Shown piece by piece: positions 14,706 to 24,389 of a stretch of DNA of 64,000 bases (position 1 is the first letter of the stretch; each line of letters starts with the position of its first letter). This stretch comes from Saccharicrinis fermentans DSM 9555 = JCM 21142 (GTDB lineage: Bacteria; Bacteroidota; Bacteroidia; Bacteroidales; Marinilabiliaceae), in NCBI RefSeq assembly GCF_000517085.1, contig NZ_KI912107.1:504425-568424 (forward strand), in the 5' to 3' direction. The notes beneath the pieces are model-generated. The model was not told where the DNA came from, ran no database searches, and saw only the letters and a list, made by a program, of their open reading frames with translations. The position numbers and the translations under genes were made by a program.

Positions 14706-16721
14706 TTAATTATTTAATCTTCGTTTCATTTTAATGGCTCGTTTATAATGGGGGTTGATCATTAAACATTGGTTCAGTAACCGGTTTGCATTTGTTGTGT
14801 CGTTTAAAAGTTCTTTTAACTGCGCATAGGCTAAGTAGGTTTGATAGCTTTTATTATTATTTTCTAAGATCTCTTGGTAATATGTTTCTGCTTTTTCCAT
14901 TTCGCCATGGAGCAAAGCTGTTTGAGCCAGATAATACATGCTGGGCTCATACTGAGGTATCATTTTTAAACATTGGGTAAAAGCATTTTTGGCTTTTTTA
15001 TAATGGTTGTTTTTTAAGTATGATTTACCTAGGTTGATCCACGCAATTTCGTTTCCGGGATCCACCTGGGTGGCTCTTTGTAGGTGCTTAATGGCCTGTT
15101 GGTAGTTTGCTTTTTCGTAAGCTATTTTTCCCCGATAATCATCGTAGGTTTGCCTTTTGACGATGGCACAAACGGTTACTCCTTGAGTTTTGATGCATTT
15201 TATGGTGCCAGCTGGGGGCCATAATTTTTGTTTTATCTGTGCAGGTGCAATGGTTGTTCGGTAAAAAATACCATAATCCCAATCAGTATTTCCTCTCGAG
15301 TAATATGGTGTGTAGACCAGAGATATGGCTCTGTTACTTTTTTTTAGGTAGACATCTATTCCATAATTAGAAGCCACCTTTATCTGATTGGTGTCTTTTT
15401 TTTCGATATGTTCTTTTAACCATAAGGAAGCTTTACGAACGCTGTGGTAATAATAGTCTAATTCATAATTGATGGAAGCATCTTTATAATTGCCTGCTAG
15501 GCGGTTAAAATATGTGTATTCTATGGGGTGATTCTTGATTATAAATAGTACAGAAGGTAAAAGACTCAGCATAAATGCAAGGGATATTCCTAGTCGTATG
15601 GATTTAGCATTGATGCGATTTATGAGCCAAGACAGTGATGTGGAAGCTAAAATTACCAAAGGAGGATAGATGAATAACAGATGACGCCATGCTCCATATA
15701 CATTTGAATGGACTATAGATGTATAGGCAAAAGGGAAAATAATGACAAATATTAAAATTAGCTTCTGGAGAAATAAAATAGCTGATTTTTGTTTCTTTAG
15801 GAGCTCTATAACAGAAATGAGACAAAGAGGAAATATGATGATGGGGATGGTAATGATTACATATTTTATTAAATAGTATCTGGGTAACTGATCACTCCAA
15901 TAAATTTCTCCTTCAAATAGTTGACGAATTCGGATGGGGTAGTCAGACATCATCTTCATTGAAGTGAGTGGATGGATAATCGGGTTTTCAAGCGCATAGG
16001 GCCAGAATAGTAGTCCTATTAAATAGGATAAAAGAACAATGGTGGCCATGCGAAGTGCAAAAGGCATTATTTGTAGTGTATTGTTGTTCTGCTTTTGCAT
16101 GATAAGGAAAGTCATGCCCGCAAAGAAAATAAAGTAACAAAGTACCAGTAATCCTCCTGGACGAATGCTAAGGGTAAAGGCCATGGACAATGTTAATCCT
16201 AGCGCATGTTGTATTCGAATATTTTGTAGATGGGATATCAGCTTTATCATATAAAATAAGGAGGCAACATATCCTAAGGCAAAGGGTATATCTTTTAAGT
16301 TATTGAATGAATGTCCCATGAACCGGGGAGAGGCTGCCATTATCAATATGGTAAATATGGCAGCTCTATGGCCACTTAAATGTATAGCAAGGCGTGATGT
16401 AAATAAAATACAAAGCCAACCAATGATTGAATTGCAAATATGGCGGAATGTGTAAATATCTTCTATACCCAGTAAATGGGATAGTAGGGTGGTTAAATTG
16501 TCAAATGATTGACCATAATATTTTAAGTTGGTTACAGGAGTATGGATTGCCGACTTGTCCTGTCCCCAACTGGCAAAATATTGAAGCACTAACTCTGCTT
16601 GTTCCAGATGTACCTTTTCATCACCAGAGATGCCTGCGTCCAGGCTCATGATAGGCATTATCACCAGCAATGTCGCCAATAATAGATATACTGTATTTCG
16701 GGGTGACCTAAGCCAATTCAT
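14706..16721 (-). CDS. Polytopic GT39-like glycosyltransferase with C-terminal TPR repeats
   Basis: About 671 residues. Ten or so transmembrane helices (about 10-430) are preceded by a periplasmic loop with GISGDEKVH, the acidic motif of GT-C enzymes that use polyprenyl-phosphate sugars (GT39/PMT type). A soluble region of about 100 residues and at least three TPR repeats (about 545-665) follow. The start at ATG 16721 (MNWLRSPRNTVYLLLA) overlaps the end of the upstream GT2 gene by 14 bp, so a long N-terminal extension in the same frame is not used. With the GT2 enzyme it probably forms a pair that makes and then uses a lipid-linked sugar for an envelope glycan or glycoprotein. The TPR tail is unusual for GT-C enzymes. 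Confidence 0.75.
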   Translation of the reverse strand: MNWLRSPRNTVYLLLATLLVIMPIMSLDAGISGDEKVHLEQAELVLQYFASWGQDKSAIHTPVTNLKYYGQSFDNLTTLLSHLLGIEDIYTFRHICNSIIGWLCILFTSRLAIHLSGHRAAIFTILIMAASPRFMGHSFNNLKDIPFALGYVASLFYMIKLISHLQNIRIQHALGLTLSMAFTLSIRPGGLLVLCYFIFFAGMTFLIMQKQNNNTLQIMPFALRMATIVLLSYLIGLLFWPYALENPIIHPLTSMKMMSDYPIRIRQLFEGEIYWSDQLPRYYLIKYVIITIPIIIFPLCLISVIELLKKQKSAILFLQKLILIFVIIFPFAYTSIVHSNVYGAWRHLLFIYPPLVILASTSLSWLINRINAKSIRLGISLAFMLSLLPSVLFIIKNHPIEYTYFNRLAGNYKDASINYELDYYYHSVRKASLWLKEHIEKKDTNQIKVASNYGIDVYLKKSNRAISLVYTPYYSRGNTDWDYGIFYRTTIAPAQIKQKLWPPAGTIKCIKTQGVTVCAIVKRQTYDDYRGKIAYEKANYQQAIKHLQRATQVDPGNEIAWINLGKSYLKNNHYKKAKNAFTQCLKMIPQYEPSMYYLAQTALLHGEMEKAETYYQEILENNNKSYQTYLAYAQLKELLNDTTNANRLLNQCLMINPHYKRAIKMKRRLNN

Positions 16722-17652
16722 GGCGTTTAATTTTCTTTTGATCCGTATGGAATTCACGCACAAAATAAATGGGTCTATTCTGTGATTCACGATAAATGCG
16801 AAATACGTACTCGCCCAATATTCCAAGAAATATTAGCTGAATAGAACCCAGAAAAAATATACTGGTCAAAGTAGATGACCAGCCAAGGGGGGAGAGTGCC
16901 AATGTTTTTGAAAGAAGAATGTATATGCCAGCTAAAAAAGAAGTGATAATACCGATGATACCCATGATTAAACAGAATTTCAGTGGCAACTTTGAGAAAG
17001 AGAAAATGGCGTCACATGCCAATGTGAAAAGTTGGCGGGTGCTCATGGAACAGCCGGACCCTCGTTTCTCACGTTGGTAGCTGATGGATGTTTTTCTAAA
17101 GCCTATGAAATGGCGAAGTCCTGGTAGGTATCTGCTCTTCTCCGTTAATGTGCGTAAAGCATGGGTAGCTGCCTTATTTAGCATTGAAAAGTTGCCGATA
17201 TGTTCAATGTCTTCCATTGCTGATAGTCGTTTAAATAATTGGTGAAATATCCGGGTATATATATTTCGTGTGAATCGGGACGTGTTGGCTTTTCTATATC
17301 CATTTACGATATCAAAGGATCCGGAATTTAACAATGTGAACATTTGAGGGATTAATTCGGGAGGATCTTGTAGGTCTCCATCCATGAGTACCAAATATTC
17401 GCCCTGTGCATAATCAATACCAGCGGTGTAGGCTGCTTGATGTCCAAAGTTGCGTGATAAGGACATGATTTTGATTCGTTTATCAATGGTGTGGAGTTGA
17501 AGCAATAGATCCATACTATTGTCGGTAGATCCATCATCCACAAATAAGAGCTCAAAATCCTGCCCAGTGTGTTGGAGCGCTGTTATGGTACGCTTCACCA
17601 ACTCACCTAGCAGTGATTCTTCGTTGTATATGGGTATTACGACTGAAATCAT
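16708..17652 (-). CDS. GT2 polyprenyl-phosphate glycosyltransferase (DPM1/GtrB/ArnC-like)
   Basis: 314 residues: a GT-A catalytic domain (1-225) with VVIPIYNEE, DDGSTDNS and the metal-binding region DGDLQDPPELIP, then two C-terminal transmembrane helices (about 228-250 and 262-285). This is the form that transfers a sugar from a nucleotide donor to undecaprenyl phosphate on the cytoplasmic face. The stop overlaps the start of the GT39-like gene, a strong sign that the product is the lipid-linked donor used by that enzyme. The sugar cannot be deduced. Confidence 0.85.
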   Translation of the reverse strand: MISVVIPIYNEESLLGELVKRTITALQHTGQDFELLFVDDGSTDNSMDLLLQLHTIDKRIKIMSLSRNFGHQAAYTAGIDYAQGEYLVLMDGDLQDPPELIPQMFTLLNSGSFDIVNGYRKANTSRFTRNIYTRIFHQLFKRLSAMEDIEHIGNFSMLNKAATHALRTLTEKSRYLPGLRHFIGFRKTSISYQREKRGSGCSMSTRQLFTLACDAIFSFSKLPLKFCLIMGIIGIITSFLAGIYILLSKTLALSPLGWSSTLTSIFFLGSIQLIFLGILGEYVFRIYRESQNRPIYFVREFHTDQKKIKRHELA

Positions 17653-17737
17653 ATCACTATGTATTTGTATGAATGGTCGGTGCTATGGGGCTAGGTTATG
17701 GACGGGTCTGTGATGGTAGAGAGTCCATAACTTTTTT

Positions 17738-18871
17738 CTATAGCTCTTTCCAAATATTGCCTTCTTTGTTAGATTCTACTACATTTTTGATGAACTTCAT
17801 GCCACGTACTCCATCCAGTACGCCTGGGAATTCTCCATCGAAGGTGTCTTCTCCGCGTATAGATTTGGCCATCCCCTTGTAGATGTTACCCAATGCCTCG
17901 TATATTCCCTCTGGGTGTCCCGATGGCATCATATGACTGGCTTCTGCAAATTGAGTGTTATATTCATGTGCCGGCTTATAAACTTTTGTGGGTTCGGTAT
18001 CACTTAGCATATATAAAAAGTTAGGATTCTCTTGACTCCATTTTAAGCTGGCCTTGGAACCATAGATGCCAATGGTCAGATTGTTCTCTTCACCTGCTGT
18101 TACTTGGCTTGAACGGATCACTCCTTTGATATTGTGGGGTAACTGCAGTAGTACTGTTCCATCCAGATCAAGTTGAATATGGTCTTTCACTGGACTTAGA
18201 TCAGAAAGTACACGGCTTACACAAAGACCAGTGGTATATTCAATTAAATGAAATGCATGTACGCCTATATCTCCCATGCAACTGCTTAGTCCTGCGTGCT
18301 GAGGGTCTAGTCGCCATACTCCTTGAATACCGGAGTCTGTTCCTTGAATCATCGAATTTACCCATCCCTGGTAATATTGCGCATCAACGCGATGGATATT
18401 GCCCAGTATTCCGGATTTAACCAGTTCTCTCATCTGGCGTACCATGGGGTAACCAGCATAAGTGTGTGCAAGGGCAAAGCTGAGACCGCTTTTCTTTACT
18501 GTTTTCTGTAAATCTTCTGCTTCTTCTACGGTAACGGTCATCGGCTTTTCGCAGATCACGTGAAAGCCTGCTTTTAATAATTTGCTGGCCGATTGGTAAT
18601 GAAGTGCATTGGGTGTTACAATGGATACTGCTTCTATTCTTTCGTTGGCTGATAGAGCCATCTCCCTTTCAATAAAAGTATTTAGATCGGGGTAACACCT
18701 ATGGGTGTCCAGGCCTTCGTGTGCAGCAAACAGCTTTCCTTTTTCAAAATCCTTACTAAAGACTCCACCTATGAGTTGAAAATCGTTGCATATACGGGAG
18801 GCTCTTCGGTGTGCATCTCCTATAAAAGCGCCGGTTCCGCCTCCAATCATTCCTAATTTTATTTTTTTCAT
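17738..18871 (-). CDS. Gfo/Idh/MocA family oxidoreductase, cytoplasmic
   Basis: 377 residues. An N-terminal Rossmann fold begins KLGMIGGGTGAFIGDAHRRA, with the family EKP motif in HVICEKPMTV (about 110-118), followed by the alpha/beta C-terminal domain with GDIGVHAFHL. There is no signal peptide, unlike the two Tat-exported paralogues at 22918 and 24390. Such enzymes oxidise or reduce hydroxyl groups of sugars and inositols with NAD(P). As the last gene of the co-directional sugar locus it may act on the product after import. The substrate is unknown. Confidence 0.85.
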   Translation of the reverse strand: MKKIKLGMIGGGTGAFIGDAHRRASRICNDFQLIGGVFSKDFEKGKLFAAHEGLDTHRCYPDLNTFIEREMALSANERIEAVSIVTPNALHYQSASKLLKAGFHVICEKPMTVTVEEAEDLQKTVKKSGLSFALAHTYAGYPMVRQMRELVKSGILGNIHRVDAQYYQGWVNSMIQGTDSGIQGVWRLDPQHAGLSSCMGDIGVHAFHLIEYTTGLCVSRVLSDLSPVKDHIQLDLDGTVLLQLPHNIKGVIRSSQVTAGEENNLTIGIYGSKASLKWSQENPNFLYMLSDTEPTKVYKPAHEYNTQFAEASHMMPSGHPEGIYEALGNIYKGMAKSIRGEDTFDGEFPGVLDGVRGMKFIKNVVESNKEGNIWKEL

Positions 18872-18951
18872 TTTCTTGGTGTTATAAGCTATTAATGGGT
18901 ATGTACGATAAAAGTATTTCTATTGGGTTTGTTCAGACTCAGAGATATTTG

Positions 18952-19953
18952 CTACTGGTTTTCCGTGTCGAAGGCTGCATCAAACGCTAAGTTTGAGGGT
19001 GTAAAATCGACCTGTTTCACATAACGACATGATTCGGAGGCTCCTTGTTCTCTGTCCATGGCACCATCTTCCCATTCAACAGAAAGGGGGCCTGTGTAAT
19101 TTATGCGATTGAGCGCTCTGATTATCTTTTCAAAGTTGATATTACCTCGTCCCATACTTCTGAAATCCCAAAAGCGTCGCGCATCACCAAAATTTGTATG
19201 TCCACCAAAAACACCCGCTTCTGTGGGCGTATCACTCCATGCGACATCTTTCATATGTACGTGTACAATATGTTGGGCGAATTTGTTGATAAATTTCACA
19301 TAGTCAACTCCTTGGTAACCCAGGTGGCTGGGGTCGTAGTTAAAACCGAAGCTGGGGTGGTAATGAATGGCTTGCAATGTTCTTTCGGCCGAGGCAATAT
19401 CAAAAGCTATTTCAGTGGGGTGAACTTCTAGTGCGTACTGGATTCCTAATTTATCATATGCATCCAGTATGGGAGTCCAGCGTTCGGAAAAGTCTTTGAA
19501 TCCTGCATCTATCATTTCTTGTGGTGCAGGTGGAAAGGCGTACAATAAGTGCCAGATAGAACTGCCGGTGAATCCGTTCACAATTTTTACGCCCAGTCTT
19601 TTAGCTGCTTCGGCTGTTTTAATTATTTCAGCTGCGGCTCTTTGTCTGACACCCTCGGGTTTACCATCGCCATATATATAGTTGGGTAAGATTGCTTTGT
19701 GGCGCTCATCTATGTGGTCACATACGGCTTGCCCAATCAGGTGGGTTGAGATAGCATAGACTTTTAAATCGTATTTTTTTAGGATGGCCTGTTTTTCATC
19801 ACAATAGGCCTGATCTGCTTTGTCCACCTCAAAATGGTTTCCCCAGCAAGCTAATTCTAGTCCGTCGTAACCAAAGCTATGGGCTTTTTGACATATGGTT
19901 TCAAAATCTAAATCGGCCCATTGACCGGTGAATAAGGTGACTTTTCTGCTCAT
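18952..19953 (-). CDS. Sugar phosphate isomerase/epimerase-like TIM barrel, cytoplasmic
   Basis: 333 residues of the xylose-isomerase-like/AP-endonuclease-2 TIM-barrel superfamily. Likely metal ligands are visible: Glu in [10 protein letters not shown], Asp-His in [11 protein letters not shown], His in VHVHMKDV and Glu in SVEWEDG. There is no signal peptide. Members act as isomerases, epimerases or, in 3-keto-glycoside pathways, as lyases. Located between a cytoplasmic oxidoreductase and a DUF1080 protein, it probably processes the same sugar intermediate. It is distinct from the exported TIM barrel at 20812. Confidence 0.85.
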   Translation of the reverse strand: MSRKVTLFTGQWADLDFETICQKAHSFGYDGLELACWGNHFEVDKADQAYCDEKQAILKKYDLKVYAISTHLIGQAVCDHIDERHKAILPNYIYGDGKPEGVRQRAAAEIIKTAEAAKRLGVKIVNGFTGSSIWHLLYAFPPAPQEMIDAGFKDFSERWTPILDAYDKLGIQYALEVHPTEIAFDIASAERTLQAIHYHPSFGFNYDPSHLGYQGVDYVKFINKFAQHIVHVHMKDVAWSDTPTEAGVFGGHTNFGDARRFWDFRSMGRGNINFEKIIRALNRINYTGPLSVEWEDGAMDREQGASESCRYVKQVDFTPSNLAFDAAFDTENQ

Positions 19954-19975
19954 ATCTTTAATGGTTTAAAAAGAA

Positions 19976-20731
19976 TTATAGTTCTCGAATCCAAATATTA
20001 CGATAACTCACTTTGTTGTTGTGATCTTGTAAAGAGATGGGCCCCTTGGCCTCATGGTACTTGTATGAGGGGCGTCCAATAAATGTTGTTGGTCCTTTTA
20101 TTTCAACATGGTTCTGTACCAATATGCCATTATGTATGACCGTAATATATGCAGGTGATTTTAAGGTTTTATCGGAATTAAATGTGGGTGCCGTGAATAT
20201 GATATCATAACTTTGCCATTTTCCAGGCTTTAAGGTGGCATTGGCCAAGGGAATATGTTGTTTGTAAATGCTGGATGCCATCCCGTTATAATAGGTTTCG
20301 TTTTCAAAAGAATTCAATACCTGTACTTCATATAAGCCCATTAAGAAGATACCACTGTTACCGCATTTCTGGCCTGTTTTTCCGGCTTTTACATCTTGTA
20401 CTGGAGTTTTCCATTCTATATGTAATTGACAATCACCAAATTTCTGCCTGCTTTCTATTCCACCTTTTGGGGGGCTGACTTGCATCTTTTTTCTTTTCAC
20501 CTTCCAGTCGGCAGGCTCGTTGCTTCCTTGTTTTTTCCATCTATCCAGATTTTTTCCATTAAACAAAACGATGGCGTCCGATGGCGGATTTCTTTTTGTT
20601 CCAGGGCTCACGACTGGCGGTTTTCTACTCCAATCTTCGGTTTCCTTGGGTTGCATCTTATGATTGTCCTGGCCATATGAAACAGAAAATCCGGTAAAGA
20701 GAAGTGTTAGTATTAGTAATCTTATTTTCAT
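19976..20731 (-). CDS. Exported DUF1080 (3-keto-disaccharide hydrolase-type) protein
   Basis: About 251 residues from ATG 20731, with a signal peptide (MKIRLLILTLLFTGFSVSYGQ). The mature part is a concanavalin-like beta-sandwich with the DUF1080 hallmarks: AIVLFNGKNLDRWKK, FGDCQLHIEW, GNSGIFLMGLYEVQVL and the closing ISLQDHNNKVSYRNIWIREL. Family members have been tied to 3-keto-glycoside cleavage or hydration. Its neighbours, a Tat-exported oxidoreductase and an exported TIM barrel, fit that chemistry in the periplasm. Exact activity is inferred. Confidence 0.85.
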   Translation of the reverse strand: MKIRLLILTLLFTGFSVSYGQDNHKMQPKETEDWSRKPPVVSPGTKRNPPSDAIVLFNGKNLDRWKKQGSNEPADWKVKRKKMQVSPPKGGIESRQKFGDCQLHIEWKTPVQDVKAGKTGQKCGNSGIFLMGLYEVQVLNSFENETYYNGMASSIYKQHIPLANATLKPGKWQSYDIIFTAPTFNSDKTLKSPAYITVIHNGILVQNHVEIKGPTTFIGRPSYKYHEAKGPISLQDHNNKVSYRNIWIREL

Positions 20732-20811
20732 GGGTGTGTGATTCATTTTTTGTTAAAATAACGGTGACTTATCAAATGTATGTCGTAAGGCAGTGCTGTT
20801 CAGTATTTTAA

Positions 20812-21624
20812 TCACTGGGTGTTCAATTTGAAAAAGAGAATGTTTTTGTGTAGGTCTGGTACAGGATTGTCCCAGTTGTATTCATGTTCAATGACAAACT
20901 TACCCTTAAACTGTTGACGTTCTAATTCACTAAAAACCTTTGGCCAGTCCATAATTCCTTCTCCAAAGACCACCGCATGTCCTTGTTTATCTGTGCGGTT
21001 CACATCTTTTGTATGGATTTCAAATATGTGTCCTTCTAGTTTTTTCAGGCATTCGCTTGCCTCTAAACCTGAGCGTGTCCAGTGACCAATATCCGCACAT
21101 ACACCGATGTATTGACTGCGGTGAACCAAGGCTTTTAATACAATATGAGGATTCCAATAGGGGGTTGGCTCAGGGTGGTTGTGAATAGCCACTCTTATTT
21201 TGTATTGTTGGCATAAGCTATCTATAAATGGGAGTAAGGCCTGTTGCGGCTCCGAGACAATGGTTTTGATATTCATTTTTTCAGCGAATTCAAATAGCTG
21301 TTCCCATTCGTTTTCATGTGTTGGAGTGACAACACCATAACTACTAATTTTTATATGATGTTTTTTTAGCAGTGCTTTTAATCGAATTATCTCGTCGTCC
21401 GACATGGAAAAGTGGGTTGTGCCCTGCTGGTCTGGTGCTACTTTTTGTTCTGGGTACAATTCTATGTGCCTAATACCTAGCTTTTCCATTTGTATCAGTG
21501 TTTCGCTCAAAGTAAAACGATGAAAGGTCCAGGCCTGACATGCGAGCTCCCATTGCTTGGCTTCGGTCTTGGATGTGGATAGCATAGTGCAGATTATTAA
21601 AATAAAAAAATATGAAATTCTCAT
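20812..21624 (-). CDS. Exported sugar isomerase/epimerase-like TIM barrel
   Basis: 270 residues with a signal peptide (MRISYFFILIICTMLSTSKTEA). The mature protein is a xylose-isomerase-like barrel with likely metal ligands: Glu in SEPQ, His in AIHNHPEP, Asp in CADIGHW, His in EIHTKDV and Glu in VIEHEYNWDN. Export of this fold is typical of glycoside-modifying loci and not of sugar-phosphate metabolism, so a free or glycosidic sugar is the likely substrate. It is 18 bp from the ThuA gene, in the same transcript. Confidence 0.82.
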   Translation of the reverse strand: MRISYFFILIICTMLSTSKTEAKQWELACQAWTFHRFTLSETLIQMEKLGIRHIELYPEQKVAPDQQGTTHFSMSDDEIIRLKALLKKHHIKISSYGVVTPTHENEWEQLFEFAEKMNIKTIVSEPQQALLPFIDSLCQQYKIRVAIHNHPEPTPYWNPHIVLKALVHRSQYIGVCADIGHWTRSGLEASECLKKLEGHIFEIHTKDVNRTDKQGHAVVFGEGIMDWPKVFSELERQQFKGKFVIEHEYNWDNPVPDLHKNILFFKLNTQ

Positions 21625-21641
21625 GATTGATTTCGTTTTTT

Positions 21642-22865
21642 CTAATTCTTAGATTGTAGGCGTCTTATGGCAAACTGCGCCATCTCGGCAGTTTCGGCTT
21701 TTTTAGACAAGGCTTTTAATACGGAAATGGATTTAGGAGAGCCTAACCAGCTTATTTCTTTGCAGATGAAATTTTTAGCATCCGTAGTACAATCATCAGC
21801 ACTTAATAGTTTAATCATTTCGTCTTCAACTTTCTCCAGGTAATCTTTATCAGTGCTATGATTTCTGATGCGCTGCAGAATCAGGTTGAGGTATTTTTTA
21901 GATTTGCCGATTTCGTATTTCCTGGCATTTCTGAAAAGATCCTCAAGCGTGAAATCCTTGTAAGCAGGTAAGATGAGTGCTGAGCTTTGGTTGGGAAGAT
22001 CTTCTGGTATTGCTTGCGTGACCTTACCGGTGGCTGCCCATTCTGTTCCTCTCTGCATTGCATAAATAAAAAATGCACTTTTGTATGGCGTCATATCTTC
22101 ATCTTGGCCCACATGACCAAGTACGTTATGGAAAATGCGTCCCTTGCCGTAGTTTACCGTAAATAAGATAGGCTCGTGGTTGCCTGTCCCTCCTGTTTTA
22201 GGGTTAGAAAAGGCTGTAGCCAATACATTCATATTTTCTGCAGGACCTCTTAATTTGCCGTATAATTCATCGGTTGCATGCATGCTTTTCATTGGTAACC
22301 CCTTCATGATAGGGTGTTGAGGTGCTCTGGTATCTATAACAAATGGAGTTTTTTTACCATGGGTTCCTCCTTTACCAGGGGAGTTGTCTTTGATAATTTT
22401 CCCATTCTCCCAACGTACGTAGGGGCCATCTTTTTCTGTCCTACCTTTCCAACCCCCCAAGGCAGTCATTTGGTTGAACGCTTCCCATTGCGGAAAGCTG
22501 TTGTTAGTACCGTGAAAAACAACCACGCCACCACCATTTTTGACATATTCTTCAAAATTTGTCTGGGTGGTATTGGGCCATGGATCGCCATCGTAATCAA
22601 TAATGACTACGTCGTAAGATTTAAAATCCGGCGTGAAGGAAGACATGTCGGCTCCTTGTTCTGGACTAATAACTACATCAACAGAAAATAAACCTGTATT
22701 GTTGATGATCTGTTTTACTGCATTGTGCGATGCTTTCCAATGATGTGATTTGTTGCTCTGTCCGGTGACAATTAGTGCATCATATTTTTTAGTACCACAA
22801 GAACTTATTGTCAGTATGCAGCCAAGTACCAAATAATAAAGCGATAGTTTTATGTAGCTTTTCAT
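21642..22865 (-). CDS. ThuA-like domain lipoprotein
   Basis: 407 residues. A lipoprotein signal (LVLGCILTISSC, Cys about 23) is followed by a ThuA-like class-I glutamine-amidotransferase fold (about 28-270, with VIDYDGDPW, GGGVVVFHGTNNSFP and GKGRIFHNVLGH). A helical C-terminal region of about 120 residues resembles HEAT-like repeats. ThuA proteins are linked genetically to trehalose and other disaccharide use through 3-keto sugars, though their reaction is unsettled. It sits between the exported TIM barrel and the Tat-exported oxidoreductase. Confidence 0.82.
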   Translation of the reverse strand: MKSYIKLSLYYLVLGCILTISSCGTKKYDALIVTGQSNKSHHWKASHNAVKQIINNTGLFSVDVVISPEQGADMSSFTPDFKSYDVVIIDYDGDPWPNTTQTNFEEYVKNGGGVVVFHGTNNSFPQWEAFNQMTALGGWKGRTEKDGPYVRWENGKIIKDNSPGKGGTHGKKTPFVIDTRAPQHPIMKGLPMKSMHATDELYGKLRGPAENMNVLATAFSNPKTGGTGNHEPILFTVNYGKGRIFHNVLGHVGQDEDMTPYKSAFFIYAMQRGTEWAATGKVTQAIPEDLPNQSSALILPAYKDFTLEDLFRNARKYEIGKSKKYLNLILQRIRNHSTDKDYLEKVEDEMIKLLSADDCTTDAKNFICKEISWLGSPKSISVLKALSKKAETAEMAQFAIRRLQSKN

Positions 22866-22917
22866 GTTTAATTTTTTTAATGGTAGATTTTTTTAAGATG
22901 TTGAAAACTTGTTTGAT

Positions 22918-24270
22918 TTATTGTTGAAGCTGCCAAGGTTTTCGGAAAGGGCGGCTTAGTAATAGGTTTGCTTTAGAGCTGTTTGTGAATTGTTCAGTTT
23001 TACCATCCCATTTCAGTTTTTCATTGGTAAGCATGGCTATTTCGCCTAACAAGCCTACACTGATGGAGTTGTGCGCAATACGTGCCGGAGTGATAGTTTC
23101 TTTGCCCGATTTAATGCAATCAATAAAATTTTGCCAATGGTTATTACTTTGATAGATAGGTGTTTTTATCTGCGAGGCCGGTGTGTCTAAAATGCTTTGA
23201 TCGCTTGCCCACAGACCTTTTCTACTTACGTGAATCCAGCCTTTCTCTCCGTACCAAACGGTTCCCATTCCCCATCTCTTATGTTGCATATCGGTTCCTT
23301 CACCTTTTCTGTTGGGGTAGGCACTTGCATTGGCTACACGGAGTGTGACACCAGTGTCATATGTGCATGTGAAGTCGTAGGCCGTTGGTACATCGTAAAT
23401 GCCTTCGATAGGATAAACCCCTTTCCCTTCTACTTCAACGGGTGTTTTATGGTCATATCCTAATCCCCAGTGCGCAATGTCTATATGATGGCCGGCCCAA
23501 TCAGTCAGTTGACCACCAGAATAATCCATGATCCATCTCCAATGAAAATGCAAAACACCGCGGAATGGTACTTTGGGTGCAGGGCCGAGCCACATATCCC
23601 AGTCAACACTTTCTGGTGGGGTTTGAATAGGTGGCGTGCCAATGGATGCCTTTCCATCAGGCAATCCTACCTCTACGTGGTTAACCTTTCCGATAGCTCC
23701 ATTCTGAACCAGTTCTGCTGCTCTATGAAAATTAGCTACGGATCTTTGCCAACTGCCAGTTTGCCATATGATATTATTTTGGTCTACTGCCTCTACAATG
23801 GCTCTTCCTTCTTTGATGGTGCGAGCTAGTGGCTTTTCGCCATAGATATGGATGCCTTTGTTGGCTACATGGGTGGCCATTATGCTATGCCAGTGATCAG
23901 GAAGAGCGAGGATGGCTGCATCCAGATGCGTTGTTTCCAGTAAATCTCTGAAATCTCTGTATGCATGGGCATCGTATTTACCACGGATATCTGTAATTAT
24001 TTTTTTTGCGTTTTCTATTTGTTTGTTGTCTACATCGCATAAGGCAACTAATTCAACTTGTTTATTCTTGAGATTTAGTAGATTCTTCATGTTAGCACGT
24101 CCCATCCCTCCGCATCCGATAAGCCCCATTTGTATTCGGTCACTAGGAGCCGTAAAGCCATTTCTACCTAAGGCAGATGCAGGTATAATAGAGGGGAAAA
24201 GGGTAGCGCCGGCCACTGCAGCAGCGCTTTTTTTTATGAAGTTTCTACGACTTTGAGATTTATTTTTCAT
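22918..24270 (-). CDS. Tat-exported Gfo/Idh/MocA oxidoreductase 1
   Basis: 450 residues. A twin-arginine signal (QSRRNFIKKSAAAVAGATLF) precedes a Rossmann domain (IQMGLIGCGGMGRANMKNLL) with the EKP motif in HIYGEKPLAR and a C-terminal domain with DWAGHHIDIAHWGL. Tat export of this family (as for glucose-fructose oxidoreductase) implies folding with bound NAD(P) in the cytoplasm and action in the periplasm. It is likely to oxidise a sugar hydroxyl of a glycoside. How the cofactor is reoxidised is not known; the tetraheme protein encoded at 25771 is a candidate partner by proximity only. Confidence 0.87.
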   Translation of the reverse strand: MKNKSQSRRNFIKKSAAAVAGATLFPSIIPASALGRNGFTAPSDRIQMGLIGCGGMGRANMKNLLNLKNKQVELVALCDVDNKQIENAKKIITDIRGKYDAHAYRDFRDLLETTHLDAAILALPDHWHSIMATHVANKGIHIYGEKPLARTIKEGRAIVEAVDQNNIIWQTGSWQRSVANFHRAAELVQNGAIGKVNHVEVGLPDGKASIGTPPIQTPPESVDWDMWLGPAPKVPFRGVLHFHWRWIMDYSGGQLTDWAGHHIDIAHWGLGYDHKTPVEVEGKGVYPIEGIYDVPTAYDFTCTYDTGVTLRVANASAYPNRKGEGTDMQHKRWGMGTVWYGEKGWIHVSRKGLWASDQSILDTPASQIKTPIYQSNNHWQNFIDCIKSGKETITPARIAHNSISVGLLGEIAMLTNEKLKWDGKTEQFTNSSKANLLLSRPFRKPWQLQQ

Positions 24271-24389
24271 GGTAATATATGATTTTAAGGATGTTTTTTA
24301 TTGGGTGTATTTGAATAGTAAACGCTGTATTATTCGTCTATTAAAGTAGCGATTCCTTTAGGGATTACAAAAAAATAAAGGAATGCTTA

